The position numbers and the translations under genes are program-made. Shown here in pieces: positions 19,731 to 30,300 of a stretch of 64,000 nt of DNA. The stretch's first letter is position 1, and the number at the start of each line of letters is the position of its first letter. Origin of the DNA: SAR116 cluster alpha proteobacterium HIMB100 (GTDB taxonomy: Bacteria; Pseudomonadota; Alphaproteobacteria; Puniceispirillales; Puniceispirillaceae); contig AFXB01000001.1 of assembly GCA_000238815.2 (NCBI GenBank), positions 186,001 to 250,000 on the forward strand, read 5' to 3'. Below the pieces are notes generated by a model, which worked only from the letters and a program-made list of their open reading frames with translations, searched no databases and was not told where the DNA came from.

Positions 19731-21110
19731 ATGAAGATCGTAATTTGTGGGGCGGGGATCGTTGGAAGCGCGATTGCACGCCATCTTGCTGCAGAACAGA
19801 ATGACGTGACCGTAATTGATTCAGATGCTGATAAAATTCAGCGTATAACTGAAGTTGCAGATGTCGGGGCGGTGACCGGTGTGGCCTCTCATCCTGATAT
19901 GCTTGAACAAGCAGGGATGGCAGATGCTGAATTGCTGATCGCCGTGACTGAATCTGATGAAATCAATATGGTGGCTTGTCAGGTCGCTCATACTATTTTC
20001 AACACCCCAACCAGGATTGCACGGATCAGGTCACGCGCCTACCTTGACCCTAAGGTTGAGGATCTTTACGGGCCGGAAAATCTGCCGATTGACCATATTA
20101 TTTCGCCTGAGCTTGAGGTATCCGCTGCAGCTGGGCGCCAATTGCAATTGCCAGGCGCATTTGATGTGAAAGATATGGTGAACGGGAAAATCCGTCTTAT
20201 TGGCGTTGTTTGTCGCGAAAATTGTCCAATTTTGGCAACACCTATCCGTCATTTGACGAATTTATTTCCGGGTCTGTCGATGACAATTGTTGCTATTATC
20301 AGAGGTAATGAGGTGATTGTGCCACGTGATGGCACAGACATGATGCAACCAGAAGACAGAGTCTATTTTGTATGTGATTCTGAACATACTGACCGGGCCA
20401 TGGCCAGCTTTGGCCACACTGAAAAAGAAGCTCATTCTGTGGTGATCGCTGGCGGCGGCAACATAGGTAGCTTGTTGGCGCAAGATATCGAGGCAAAATC
20501 TCAAAATACGGTCTGTCAGATTATCGAAAAGGACAAAGCACAGGCTCATCAGATTGCAGAACGTCTTCAGCAGACGGGTGTAACTTGTGGTAATTCTCTA
20601 GACGCTGATATTTTGAATGAGGCCGGGGTCGGCACAACAGATACCTTCGTTGCTGTCTCCAATGATGATGAGGTGAATATCTTATCTGCGTTGTTGGCTA
20701 AGCGGATGGGGGCAAGACATACAGTCGCTCTTGTGAATATGCCCGGTTTTGTGCCGCTGATCAGCGCATTGGGTGTTGATGCTGTGATTAACCCGCCGCA
20801 AATCACTGTTTCTTCTATTCTGGAGCATGTCAGGCGTGGGCGTATTTTGGATGTTCATTCAGTTGTAGAAGGTCTGGGAGAGGTCCTTGAAGCTGAAGCC
20901 TTGGCCAGCTCTCCTCTGGTGGGGCTGCCTCTTCGTAAAGCGCGGATTCCGAAAGGAGTTGCTATTGGCGCCATTTTGCGGCTTGATGAAGTGATTCCGG
21001 CACGTGGTGATACAGTCATTGAGGCAGGCGATCATCTGGTCTTGTTTGCTGCACCAGGAAAAGCCGCCAGGGCAGAAGCAATTCTGTCTGATCCGGATTC
21101 TGAATTTTAA
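19731..21110 (+). CDS. trkA: Trk potassium uptake regulatory protein TrkA
   Basis: Cytoplasmic gating subunit of the Trk potassium transporter. The 459 aa are two tandem RCK units, each with a Rossmann NAD-binding glycine motif (CGAGIVGSAIARHL at the start; AGGGNIGSLLAQDIE near residue 241) and a TrkA-C domain. It lies 167 bases after ntrX, matching the ntrYX-trkA order of other alphaproteobacteria. The membrane subunit TrkH is not in the window. The 19564-19730 gap shows no clear promoter or terminator. Confidence 0.96.
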   Translation: MKIVICGAGIVGSAIARHLAAEQNDVTVIDSDADKIQRITEVADVGAVTGVASHPDMLEQAGMADAELLIAVTESDEINMVACQVAHTIFNTPTRIARIRSRAYLDPKVEDLYGPENLPIDHIISPELEVSAAAGRQLQLPGAFDVKDMVNGKIRLIGVVCRENCPILATPIRHLTNLFPGLSMTIVAIIRGNEVIVPRDGTDMMQPEDRVYFVCDSEHTDRAMASFGHTEKEAHSVVIAGGGNIGSLLAQDIEAKSQNTVCQIIEKDKAQAHQIAERLQQTGVTCGNSLDADILNEAGVGTTDTFVAVSNDDEVNILSALLAKRMGARHTVALVNMPGFVPLISALGVDAVINPPQITVSSILEHVRRGRILDVHSVVEGLGEVLEAEALASSPLVGLPLRKARIPKGVAIGAILRLDEVIPARGDTVIEAGDHLVLFAAPGKAARAEAILSDPDSEF

Positions 21111-21123
21111 GGGGAGAGCCGTT

Positions 21124-21975
21124 ATGTCACGATTTGCTTATGTGAACGGTCAGTATATTCCCCATGGTATGGCTGCTGTCCATATTGAGGACAGAGGTTA
21201 TCAATTTGGGGATGGTGTGTATGAAGTTGTCTTGTTGGTAAATGGCAAGATGGCGGATTGTGATGGGCATTTGAAGCGGTTAAAGCGCTCTTTAGAAGAG
21301 ATGAGCATGGCCAGCCCGGTATCAGATGCCGCCATGCGTCAGATCATGGCCCGTGTTATTCGCCTGAATCGGTTAAAGACAGGGATCATTTATATTCAGG
21401 TGACGCGCGGTGTCGCCCGGCGAGATCATAAGTTTCCAAAGCACAGCCAGCCCAGCTTAGTCATGACCGTAAAGCATCTGTCTGTTGATACTGGTCAACA
21501 ATTTAAGGGTAAATCAGCGATCACTGTTCCTGATCAACGCTGGGAACGCCGGGATATCAAAACCATACAATTGCTGCCAAATTGTCTGGCAAAGCAGGCA
21601 GCCGCTGAACAAGGTGCCTATGAAGCCATTATGGTGATGGCTGATGGCACAGTTTCAGAAGGGTCATCTTCAAATGTATGGATATTAACAGATTCAGGCC
21701 AATTGATTACCCGCCAGGCCAACGAGAGCATATTAAATGGCATTACCCGCCGGTCTGTTCAGCGCATTGCATCTGAACGTCAGCTGGAAATAGTGGAACG
21801 CCCGTTTACTGTTGCAGAAATGATGGCAGCTGAAGAAGTGTTTGTTACCAGCGCAACCTCTATGGTCACAGCGGTAACACAAATTGATGATATGCAAATT
21901 CATGAAGGCAAGGTAGGTCGCATTGCCACTGCCTTAAAGGCTGACTATATTGATTACATACAGGCCAGTGGCTAG
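21124..21975 (+). CDS. dat: D-amino-acid aminotransferase (class IV)
   Basis: PLP enzyme of fold type IV, expected to interconvert D-alanine and D-glutamate for peptidoglycan, though the branched-chain aminotransferase paralogues are similar. The frame continues upstream into trkA, but AAGGGGAGAG at about 21110-21119 and ATG 21124 give 283 aa, the family size. Segments: [17 protein letters not shown] at the N-terminus, [32 protein letters not shown] with the PLP Lys just after LLPN, and [10 protein letters not shown]. It sits directly before hfq, a placement I recall from other alphaproteobacteria. Confidence 0.88.
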   Translation: MSRFAYVNGQYIPHGMAAVHIEDRGYQFGDGVYEVVLLVNGKMADCDGHLKRLKRSLEEMSMASPVSDAAMRQIMARVIRLNRLKTGIIYIQVTRGVARRDHKFPKHSQPSLVMTVKHLSVDTGQQFKGKSAITVPDQRWERRDIKTIQLLPNCLAKQAAAEQGAYEAIMVMADGTVSEGSSSNVWILTDSGQLITRQANESILNGITRRSVQRIASERQLEIVERPFTVAEMMAAEEVFVTSATSMVTAVTQIDDMQIHEGKVGRIATALKADYIDYIQASG

Positions 21976-22028
21976 GGCCTGAATATCGGCGGGAAAACGC
22001 TCTCGGCCAGCATATTGAAGGCGACAAG

Positions 22029-22271
22029 ATGGATAAAACACATAATCTCCAGGATGTTTTCCTGAATCAGGTCAGAAAACAACATGTCCCTGTGACCATC
22101 TTTTTGGTTAATGGTGTTAAATTGCAGGGTGTTATTACCTGGTTTGATAATTATTCAATGTTGCTGAAGCGCGATGGGCATATCCAACTGATTTACAAAC
22201 ATGCCGTATCGACCATTATGCCATCAACTCCAGTAAATATGCAGGATATAGAAGGTGATGAGAAAAGCTGA
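22029..22271 (+). CDS. hfq: RNA chaperone Hfq
   Basis: Hexameric Sm-like protein that pairs small RNAs with mRNAs. At 80 aa it contains Sm1 ([20 protein letters not shown]) with [20 protein letters not shown] and Sm2 with [10 protein letters not shown], the diagnostic YKHA motif. The usual neighbour hflX is not next to it; an IMPase-family gene overlaps its end instead. Confidence 0.98.
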   Translation: MDKTHNLQDVFLNQVRKQHVPVTIFLVNGVKLQGVITWFDNYSMLLKRDGHIQLIYKHAVSTIMPSTPVNMQDIEGDEKS

Positions 22272-23103
22272 CTCAGATGCTGTGGTGTCTGATGAAGCGG
22301 TACTAACTATTCTGCGTGAGGCAGCGGCGAAGCTGATCCTCCCCCGTTATCAGAACCTTGCCGATACAGAGGTAGATACAAAAACTTCAGCCACTGATTT
22401 CGTCACGATTGCTGACCGTGAGGCTGAAGCTTTTATCGCTCCAGCTTTATTGTCGCTTTTGCCAGGCTCGTCCTGTATCGGCGAGGAAAGTGTGGCAGAG
22501 GGGCAAGTGTGTTTGAACAATATTCATAAAGGCTATATCTGGACTGTAGACCCTGTTGACGGCACCCGAAATTTTGTTGCCGGGCGTGAGCATTTTTGTT
22601 GCATGGTCAGTCTTATTGACGGCTCGGAGCCTATAAAAAGTTGGATTTACAGGCCTTTAGCTGATGATGCAATTATAGCTTCAAAAGGAAAAGGGGTCCG
22701 GCATCATCTGGCAGATGGTCAGGTTGTAAACTGCATGGCGCGTCGCGGCGAAGGAGAGATGAGCACATTGCAGGGTACATTGAACGCAATGGGGTTTGAT
22801 CTGTCTATCAGAGAAGAGGTGAGGGACAGATTACGAGGCTTGAAAGGGCGTTTTCATTTAGGCTCAGCAGGCATTGACGCGATTTACATCGCCCTTGGTC
22901 AGTCAGACTATCTTATGCACAGCAAACTGACAGCATGGGATACTGTTCCTGTTGATTTGACCTGTCGAGAGCTTGGGTATCACGCCGGTCTTGCTCCTGA
23001 TTCCAGACGATTTTTCTGGCGGGATAAAGGCGTTTTTCTGGCCGCCAGCAGCCGTGAGCAATGGCAGTATATGGCGCATTATATCTGGTCAGGAAAAGAA
23101 TGA
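22255..23103 (+). CDS. inositol monophosphatase family protein
   Basis: Mg-dependent, Li-sensitive phosphatase fold. Visible motifs are IGEESVAEG (metal-binding Glu), [15 protein letters not shown] (the DPxDGT metal site) and [11 protein letters not shown] near the C-terminus (the WD motif). Family members act on inositol phosphate, histidinol phosphate (HisN) or 3'-phosphoadenosine 5'-phosphate (CysQ); I cannot choose between these. The start may be GTG 22255 (AGGA 8 bases upstream) or ATG 22258; either overlaps the hfq end by 14-17 bases, suggesting translational coupling. Confidence 0.85.
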   Translation: MMRKADSDAVVSDEAVLTILREAAAKLILPRYQNLADTEVDTKTSATDFVTIADREAEAFIAPALLSLLPGSSCIGEESVAEGQVCLNNIHKGYIWTVDPVDGTRNFVAGREHFCCMVSLIDGSEPIKSWIYRPLADDAIIASKGKGVRHHLADGQVVNCMARRGEGEMSTLQGTLNAMGFDLSIREEVRDRLRGLKGRFHLGSAGIDAIYIALGQSDYLMHSKLTAWDTVPVDLTCRELGYHAGLAPDSRRFFWRDKGVFLAASSREQWQYMAHYIWSGKE

Positions 23104-23118
23104 TGGTTTTCTTTTAAT

Positions 23119-23943
23119 TTATTGATTAGGCTTTGTTTTTGCCTCTTGCCAAAGAAGCTCCATCTGATCGAGGCTGGCCTGGTCAACTGAACTGTTCCGC
23201 TGTTCCAGCTGGTCTTCGATATATCTGAACCGGCGTTCAAATTTGCGATTGCAGCTCAACAGGGCAGTTTCAGGATCAATGCCGGCTTTCCGCGCGAGGT
23301 TGGCAGCAACAAACAAGATGTCTCCGATTTCATCTTCAAGTCGTGCTTTATCATCTGGTGTATGATTCAGCACCTCTGTTAATTCATCAAGCTCCTCGCG
23401 CATTTTATCAGTCACTGCATCTATATTCGGCCAATCGAAACCAACGCGGGCGGCACGTTTCTGTAGCTTTGCCGCCCTCACCATAGCGGGCAGGGTTGTG
23501 GCAACACCGTCCAGAACACTCACACGCCCGCCATTTGCCGCTTGTGCGCGTTCGTCCTGCTTTATCGCTTCCCAGTTTTGTTTAACAGCCTCGCCATCAG
23601 CAGCTGTGGCTTGCGCAAACACATGAGGGTGGCGGCGGATCATTTTGTCACTGACCTGTCGCGCTACATCATCAAAGGTGAAGCTGCCTTCTTCAGCGGC
23701 CATTTGCGCGTGAAACACCACCTGCAACAGCAGATCACCCAGCTCATCGCAGATTTTTCCCCTATCGCCAGTGGCTATGGCTTCACTGACTTCATAAGCC
23801 TCTTCTATGGTATAAGGCGCGATTGATGTGAATGTCTGCTGAATATCCCACGGACAGCCTGTTTCTGGGTCGCGCAGACGTGCCATGATGTCGAGCAGGC
23901 GAGACAGATTGAGGGATTCTTGTGACATGTATACTGCTTGCAT
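23119..23943 (-). CDS. mazG: nucleoside triphosphate pyrophosphohydrolase MazG
   Basis: House-cleaning NTP pyrophosphatase with two tandem MazG domains. The first holds DPETGCPWDIQQTFTSI, IEEAYEVSEAI and ICDELGDLLLQVVFHAQMA; the second holds EELDELTEVL and EDEIGDILFVAANLARK. Length of about 270 aa matches Escherichia coli MazG. Two starts are possible: 23943 (274 aa) and an internal Met at 23928 (269 aa, MSQESLNL); neither has a good ribosome site. It is divergent from the DUF502 gene. Confidence 0.94.
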   Translation of the reverse strand: MQAVYMSQESLNLSRLLDIMARLRDPETGCPWDIQQTFTSIAPYTIEEAYEVSEAIATGDRGKICDELGDLLLQVVFHAQMAAEEGSFTFDDVARQVSDKMIRRHPHVFAQATAADGEAVKQNWEAIKQDERAQAANGGRVSVLDGVATTLPAMVRAAKLQKRAARVGFDWPNIDAVTDKMREELDELTEVLNHTPDDKARLEDEIGDILFVAANLARKAGIDPETALLSCNRKFERRFRYIEDQLEQRNSSVDQASLDQMELLWQEAKTKPNQ

Positions 23944-23949
23944 TATAAT
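23942..23949. promoter_or_regulatory. possible back-to-back -10 elements between mazG and the DUF502 gene
   Basis: The palindrome CATTATAATG (23941-23950) reads TATAAT on both strands (23944-23949 on +, 23942-23947 on -). On the plus strand TTGTGA (23920-23925) lies 18 bases upstream. On the minus strand TTGACA is present (complement of 23975-23980) but 27 bases away, too far for a standard pair. If the minus-strand element is used, translation of mazG would begin at 23928. Confidence 0.25.
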
Positions 23950-23998
23950 GAAGGACAGGTCAATATCTGGCTGCTGTCAAAACTGAAGGAACACTGCT

Positions 23999-24778
23999 AT
24001 GAGTGATGCTGAAAATATGTTTCAGCCTGCCCAGACCGTACAAAAAGGGCTGATGGCGCGCTTGCGTAGTTGGTTTTTCACCGGTCTGCTGGTCACTGCA
24101 CCTGTGTTGCTGACAATTTATATCACCTGGCTGTTTGTAGATGTGATTGACGGTCAGGTTGAGGCGCTGATGCCGTCATGGGTGCGTGACTATATTTCTG
24201 TAAATGCACCTGTGGTGGGCAAATTGCCCGGAGTTGGTCTGCTGATTGGGGTGGTGATGATCACTGTGATTGGCGCTGTGGCAGCAGGATTTCTGGGGCG
24301 CTGGCTGATTGGCCTCGGTGAACGCATTCTCAACAGAATGCCCGTGGTCAGGTCAATTTACGGCGCCTCAAAGCAAATTCTTGAGACGGTTTTATCAACT
24401 CAGTCTGATGCTTTCCGTGAAGTTGTGCTGGTTGAATATCCCCGCAAAGGATTGTGGGTTTTGGGCTTTGTGACCGGCGCAACAAAGGGAGAAGTTAAAG
24501 ACAGTCTGGACCAGCAGACGGTCAATGTATTTATCCCCACCACACCGAACCCGACCTCTGGTTTCTTGCTGTTCTGTCCAAATTCAGATTTGGTTTATCT
24601 GAAGATGAGTGTTGAAGATGCTGTAAAGCTGGTGGTATCCGGCGGCATTGTGACCCCGCCACAGCCCGCTGCCGGAAAGGCAAAACAAACAGGTGCAAAA
24701 AGAGCAAAATCAACGGCCAAAACAAAGACTAAGCCAAAATCAGGGGCCGCCAAGAAGGCAAAAGCTGTAAAATCCTGA
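23999..24778 (+). CDS. DUF502 family inner-membrane protein with Lys/Ala-rich tail
   Basis: Family of unknown function. Residues about 26-48 and 77-101 are membrane helices (FFTGLLVTAPVLLTIYITWL and GLLIGVVMITVIGAVAAGFL), followed by the conserved RMPVVRSIYGASKQILETVL and VFIPTTPNPTSGFLLF segments typical of DUF502. The last 35 residues or so are almost only Lys, Ala, Thr, Ser and Gly (for example KRAKSTAKTKTKPKSGAAKK), a histone-H1-like basic tail that may be specific to this lineage. GAAGGAA precedes the ATG. It converges on recG. Confidence 0.85.
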   Translation: MSDAENMFQPAQTVQKGLMARLRSWFFTGLLVTAPVLLTIYITWLFVDVIDGQVEALMPSWVRDYISVNAPVVGKLPGVGLLIGVVMITVIGAVAAGFLGRWLIGLGERILNRMPVVRSIYGASKQILETVLSTQSDAFREVVLVEYPRKGLWVLGFVTGATKGEVKDSLDQQTVNVFIPTTPNPTSGFLLFCPNSDLVYLKMSVEDAVKLVVSGGIVTPPQPAAGKAKQTGAKRAKSTAKTKTKPKSGAAKKAKAVKS

Positions 24779-24789
24779 ACAGTGACTGG

Positions 24790-26931
24790 TCAGCCTGACT
24801 CAAGGAATTGGACCGCACTGTCTCTTTCAAACAGACTTAATAACAGTGCGTATGGGGCCATATCTGGATGGTCAAAATTCTGGCCCCGTGCCAGCACCCG
24901 TTCTGCTTGCTGGCGCGCCAGCGCCAGTAAATCGCTATGTGCGGCCAGATCAGCCAAACAAAATTCCGGCAGGCCTGATTGGCGTTGACCGAGAACCTCG
25001 CCAGGGCCGCGAAGGCGTAAATCTTCTTCAGCAATAACAAAGCCATCATTTGTCTGCCGCATGATTTTTAATCGTGCTGTTGCGGTTTCACTTAACGGAG
25101 ATTGATACATCAGAATACAGGATGAGGCCTTATCGCCTCGTCCGACGCGCCCGCGCAACTGGTGCAATTGGGCAAGACCAAACCGTTCTGCATGTTCAAT
25201 GATGATAATCGTGGCTTCAGGCACATCAACACCAACCTCAATCACTGTCGTGGCCACTAGTAATTTGCTGTCCCCTGATTTGAACGCCGCCATAGCTTGT
25301 TCACGTTCATCTGCTTTCATCTTGCCATGTGCCAATGTTGCGTTCGCATCAGGCAACACAGCTGTTAATGCGCGGTGCCTGTCTTCAGCAGCGGCAACAT
25401 CCAGCTTGTCAGTTTCTTCAACCAACGGGCATATCCAATAGGCTCGTTGTCCATCTGCCAGTGCAGTGGCCAGTCGGCTGGTTATATCTGCCAGGCGATC
25501 CTGACTGACCAGCGCGGTTTCAATCTCTTGTCGGCCAGCTGGCTTTTCATCCAGCCGTGATACCGTTAGATCACCATAGGCGGTCATTGCCAGCGTGCGC
25601 GGGATTGGGGTCGCGGTCATCACCAGAACATCGCAACCTTGGCCTTTCTGGCCAAGCACCAGGCGTTGACGAACACCAAATCGATGCTGTTCATCCACTA
25701 CAGCCAACGCCAAATCAGCAAATTTTACATCATCTGTCAGCAAAGCATGTGTGCCAATCACAATTGGCTGCGTGCCATCAGCAAGGCTGCTTAAAAGCTC
25801 ATCTCTTTGTTTTTTCTTTGTTGCTCCGGTCAGCAGTACAGGTGTCAGCCCGAGTGGGGCTAGAAAAGCTGAAAGGCCCTGATGATGCTGACGAGCCAAT
25901 ATTTCTGTAGGCGCCAAAAGCGCAGCCTGCATGCCTGCTTCAACGGCATTGAGCATTGCCATTAACGCCACAAAAGTTTTACCAGATCCCACATCACCCT
26001 GCAGCAATCTGAGCATTCTGTCCGGTGAGGTTTGATCAGCAGCAATTTCGCTTATCACACGCTTCTGGGCCGTTGTGGGCGTGAATGGCAGATTTGCCAA
26101 TAAACGCTCTGTCAGCTGGCCTGTTCCTGCAATTACACGTCCCGGCAGAGCGGTTTTGGTTTGTTGACGGATAAGCCCAAGGGCGAGTTGATTGGCAAAC
26201 AGCTCATCAAAAGCTAATCGTGCCCGGGCTGGGGCTGTCGGCGACAGATCGCTAACTGACAGCGGGGCATGAGCCTGCAATAATGCTGTTTTAAAGTCAG
26301 GCCAGCGACGAGCCTCTTTTACGTCCTTGTCAATCCACTCATCTAAATAAGGTATTGTTTTCAATCCAGCCTTTATCGCATTGCTTACCGTGCGAGCTTT
26401 CAGACCTGCTGTGAGCGGGTAAACGGGCTCTATCTGGGGCAGAGTGTCTGCCTTTTCAATCGGCAGGATAAAATCTGGATGCGGCATTTGCAAACGGCCC
26501 TGAAACCGTTCAACACGGCCACTGATCAGGCGGCGTTCTCCAACCGGCAGTGTTGTTCTTAAATAATCTGTCTGCGCATGAAAGAAAATCAGTTCAATTT
26601 GACCACCTGTCGCTTCTGCTGTTACCCGGGCAGGGCGGCGTGAACGTGGTGGGGGGATGTCAGCTTTCAGGACCAGAATATCAAAGGTGGCAATTTGTCC
26701 ATCGATGGCGTCATTCACTGACGGGCGTTCGCGCCGGTCTATCACGCTGACAGGTAAATGGCGCAGTAAATCTATGACATAACGTCCGGTTCGCTTATGC
26801 AGCAGTTCAGCCATTTTTGGCCCAACACCCGGCAAGCTGGTTAATGCAGCAAATAAAGCGTAAATCACAGGAGGGCGAGCGATATGCATATGCAGGTACA
26901 AATCAGTTGCAGGGTTTGTCTGGCTTTGCAT
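24790..26931 (-). CDS. recG: ATP-dependent DNA helicase RecG
   Basis: Branch-migrating helicase that processes stalled forks. A wedge/OB domain (starting LTSLPGVGPKMAELLHKR) is followed by helicase motifs: Walker A GDVGSGKTFVALMAML, DEQH (motif II) in VVDEQHRFGVRQRL, TATPIPRTLAMT (motif III), and VGRGDKASSC with the TRG-like end. The open frame runs to 27057, which would intrude into the divergent sdhE gene; the Met at 26931 gives 713 aa and the next one at 26889 gives 699 aa. Neither has a clear ribosome site, so the exact start is uncertain. Confidence 0.93.
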   Translation of the reverse strand: MQSQTNPATDLYLHMHIARPPVIYALFAALTSLPGVGPKMAELLHKRTGRYVIDLLRHLPVSVIDRRERPSVNDAIDGQIATFDILVLKADIPPPRSRRPARVTAEATGGQIELIFFHAQTDYLRTTLPVGERRLISGRVERFQGRLQMPHPDFILPIEKADTLPQIEPVYPLTAGLKARTVSNAIKAGLKTIPYLDEWIDKDVKEARRWPDFKTALLQAHAPLSVSDLSPTAPARARLAFDELFANQLALGLIRQQTKTALPGRVIAGTGQLTERLLANLPFTPTTAQKRVISEIAADQTSPDRMLRLLQGDVGSGKTFVALMAMLNAVEAGMQAALLAPTEILARQHHQGLSAFLAPLGLTPVLLTGATKKKQRDELLSSLADGTQPIVIGTHALLTDDVKFADLALAVVDEQHRFGVRQRLVLGQKGQGCDVLVMTATPIPRTLAMTAYGDLTVSRLDEKPAGRQEIETALVSQDRLADITSRLATALADGQRAYWICPLVEETDKLDVAAAEDRHRALTAVLPDANATLAHGKMKADEREQAMAAFKSGDSKLLVATTVIEVGVDVPEATIIIIEHAERFGLAQLHQLRGRVGRGDKASSCILMYQSPLSETATARLKIMRQTNDGFVIAEEDLRLRGPGEVLGQRQSGLPEFCLADLAAHSDLLALARQQAERVLARGQNFDHPDMAPYALLLSLFERDSAVQFLESG

Positions 26932-27011
26932 CTCTTTTGGTATGGACAGACCAAGACCGTATCGACATAAAGGCATCAGCCTATCATAACGCCGAACAGA
27001 AGGGTTAATCA

Positions 27012-27308
27012 ATGTCAGAAACACCCATCCAGCCGCGAGGAGAGTCTTTGCCAGCACGTCAGGCCCGGATCAAAAGACTGATCTACCGGGCCAGCTACAC
27101 CGGTATGAAAGAAACAGATCTGTTGCTTGGCCAGTTCGCCTCACGATATTTGCCCGACTTGGATGACGGGGATTTAGATATGTTTGAAGCTTTGTTAGAA
27201 GCAGGTGATCCAAAAATCCTGGCCTGGGTACAAGGTGATGAGGATGTCCCTGCCGAATTTCAGGGACGTGTCATGGATATGATAAAAAGCTTTAGAATAA
27301 AAAAATAA
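27012..27308 (+). CDS. sdhE: succinate dehydrogenase assembly factor SdhE
   Basis: Small five-helix protein (98 aa, SdhE/Sdh5/DUF339 family) that promotes covalent FAD attachment to succinate dehydrogenase flavoprotein. The conserved block is RIKRLIYRASYTGMKETDLL followed by LGQF, then MFEALLEAGDPKILAW. The family's RGxxE motif is changed to TGMKE here: the Arg is replaced but the Gly and Glu are kept. Divergent from recG and 4 bases upstream of mfd, the usual alphaproteobacterial recG-sdhE-mfd order. Confidence 0.92.
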   Translation: MSETPIQPRGESLPARQARIKRLIYRASYTGMKETDLLLGQFASRYLPDLDDGDLDMFEALLEAGDPKILAWVQGDEDVPAEFQGRVMDMIKSFRIKK

Positions 27309-27312
27309 ATAA

Positions 27313-30300
27313 ATGAAATTAATCAATAAAATTAATTTATCTAAACAAATTTATGGCTGTCTTGATGCGGTCATTCCGCTTGTTCTTGCACAAGCATCTG
27401 AACAGACAAGGGGGCTGGTTTTTGTCGCCCGTGATGATGTCCGTCTGGCGCGGATTGAAGCTGGGTTACTGGCGTTGTCTGACCAGATTGAGGTTTTGTC
27501 ATTGCCTGCATGGGACTGTCTGCCCTATGACAGAGTGTCCGCACATTCGACCATCACCGCAAAACGGGTGCAAACCCTATCCCGGCTTGCCCATTTGCGC
27601 GCAAGCAAAGACGATAAGGCAGTTGTTTTGCTGACAACAGTGAATGGCTGGTTGCAAAAACTTCCGCATTTTTCATTTTTTGCAGATACCTCACTCCAGC
27701 TGCAAACTGGCCAAACCATTTCGCAAGAGGATATATCAGGGTTTTTGGCCCGAAATGGCTTCCGGCGTACACAAACCGTTCGTGAATATGGTGAATATTC
27801 CATTCGCGGTGGTATTTTGGATATTTATCCACATACCGATCAATTGCCAGTCAGGCTTGATTTTTTTGGTGATGAAATTGAATCAATTAAGTTTTTTGAT
27901 TCTTTAAGTCAGCGGTCTGAAACTGCACTTGAGGCGGTTGATATTCGGCCTGCTCATGAATATCTGTTGGATGAAGATACGATTACCCGCTTCAGGCAAG
28001 GCTATTTGAGGGAATTCGGGGGGCGTGCCGCCCGTGATCAAATTTACGAAGCTGTGTCTGCTGGCCAGATGGCTGTTGGTCTGGAACATTGGCTAGCCTT
28101 ACTCCATGATGGATTGACTTCCATTCATGAACAGCTCTCCGATTGGCAATATTTGTTTGACGTTGATGCCGAAGCCGTGTGGCAGGCCAGGCTGGACCAG
28201 ATTGCTGATTTTTATCAGGCCCGCAAAGAAGCAGTTGGCACAGAGCAGGACCAAATTTACCGCCCTTTACCACCAGGCCAGATGTATCTGACACAAGAAG
28301 AGGTCACCAGTTTTCAGGGTCATGGCCAGACCACAATCTTGTCCGGCTTCAGCAAACCAGACACAAGCAGTGCCGACAGTGATACAGGGGCGCGTCTTGG
28401 TCCGACTTTTGGCGCAGGGGCTGCAACTGAAGTCTCGCCATCGGTTGCAGCTGCAAAGCACATCCGTCAGGCAGCTCAAACCCGGCCTGTCATTTTAACC
28501 GCAGCGTCAGCAGGTTCACTTGCCCGGATGACCGAATTGATTGGTGGTCATCTGAACGTGAAGATCACACATATAGAGAGGCTAGATCAGATTGGGTCGT
28601 CTGGTTGTTATGCGCTGCTCTCACCCGTAGAGGCTGGGTTTGAAAGCCCGTTTGCCTGTCTGATTACAGAACAAGATGTTTTTGGTGTGCGCAGTTCGCG
28701 CCCGCAGGGCCGCCGCCGTGCAGATGATTTTCTGCGTGAAGTGTCTTCGCTAGAGGCTGGTGATTTGGTGGTTCATGTTGAACACGGTATTGGCCGCTAT
28801 GAAGGGCTGGAGACAATCCGTTCAGATGGTACCGATCATGATTGCCTGCATCTCAGCTATGCAGGAGGTGATCGGCTCTATTTGCCGGTTGAGAATATTG
28901 AGCTGTTGTCCAGATATGGTCAGGAAGGCAGTGAGGCCAGTTTAGATAAATTGGGCGGCGCAGGCTGGCAAGCCCGCAAAGCCAAAATCAAAGGCCGGAT
29001 CCGTGAAATGGCCGATCAACTGATCAAAATCGCGGCAAAGCGTGAAGTGGCAACCGCTGAACCCCTGAATCCCCCAGATGGCGTGTTTGCCGAATTTTGC
29101 GCCCGTTTTGGTCATCCGGAAACAGATGATCAGCTTGATGCAATATCAGATGTGCTGACGGATCTGTCCTCTGGCCGGGCAACAGACAGGCTGATTTGTG
29201 GTGATGTAGGATTTGGTAAAACAGAAGTGGCATTACGTGCCGCATTTGTGGCGGCTATTGCCGGATATCAGGTTGCCCTTGTTACCCCGACAACACTTCT
29301 GGCACGCCAGCATGGCCGGTTGTTTGAAGAACGGTTTAAAGGGTTTCCGGTCAGTGTGGCCACATTGTCACGTATGGCAAAACCGAAAGAAGCAGCCAAT
29401 ATCAAGGCGGGGCTCAAAGATGGATCTGTGCAGATGGTGGTGGGCACACATGCCTTGCTGGCAAAATCCATTGAATTCAATAATCTGGGTTTGCTGATTA
29501 TTGATGAGGAGCAAAATTTTGGTGTTGCCCAGAAAGAACGGTTGAAAGAATTGCGTGGGGATATCCATGTGCTCACCTTGTCGGCAACGCCAATCCCACG
29601 GACACTTCAGCTGGCATTGTCTGGGGTGCGCAATATGTCGATCATCGCCACACCTCCCGTCGACAGGCTGGCGGTCAGGACATTTGTTGGGGGCTGGGAT
29701 GGCGTGGTCTTAAAAGAAGCGATCTTGCGAGAGCGTTTCAGAGGAGGGCAGAGCTTTATGGTTTGCCCACGTATTTCTGATCTCAGCCGCATTTATGATC
29801 GTCTGATTTCGCTTGTCCCTGATCTGAAAATTCTGACCGCTCATGGAAAGATGTCAGCAACTGAACTTGATCAGGCGATGACCGATTTTGGTGACGGGGC
29901 GGCTGATGTGCTGTTATCCACGAATATCATTGAATCAGGGATTGATATTCCCACCGCAAATACACTGATTATTCATCGTTCTGATATGTTTGGTCTGGCG
30001 CAGCTTTACCAATTGCGTGGACGTGTTGGCCGCAGCAAAGAACGGGCTTACGCTTATCTGACAACAGATCCGCAGATGATCCTCACTCCTCAGGCCCGTC
30101 GCCGCCTTGAAGTCATGCAGACCCTAGATAAGCTGGGCGCCGGTTTTTCCCTTGCCTCTTATGATATGGACATACGTGGCGCAGGGAATTTGCTGGGTGA
30201 TGAGCAGTCAGGCCATGTAAGAGAAGTTGGTATTGAGCTCTATCAGGATATGCTGAAGCAGGCAGTTGAGGCCGCGCGTCTTGATCGAAATGAAACAGAT

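Noticed and set aside
26932-27057. N-terminal extension of recG up to 27057
   Set aside because: The extra 42 residues are unlike RecG N-termini and would overlap the divergent sdhE start; a shorter start is more likely.
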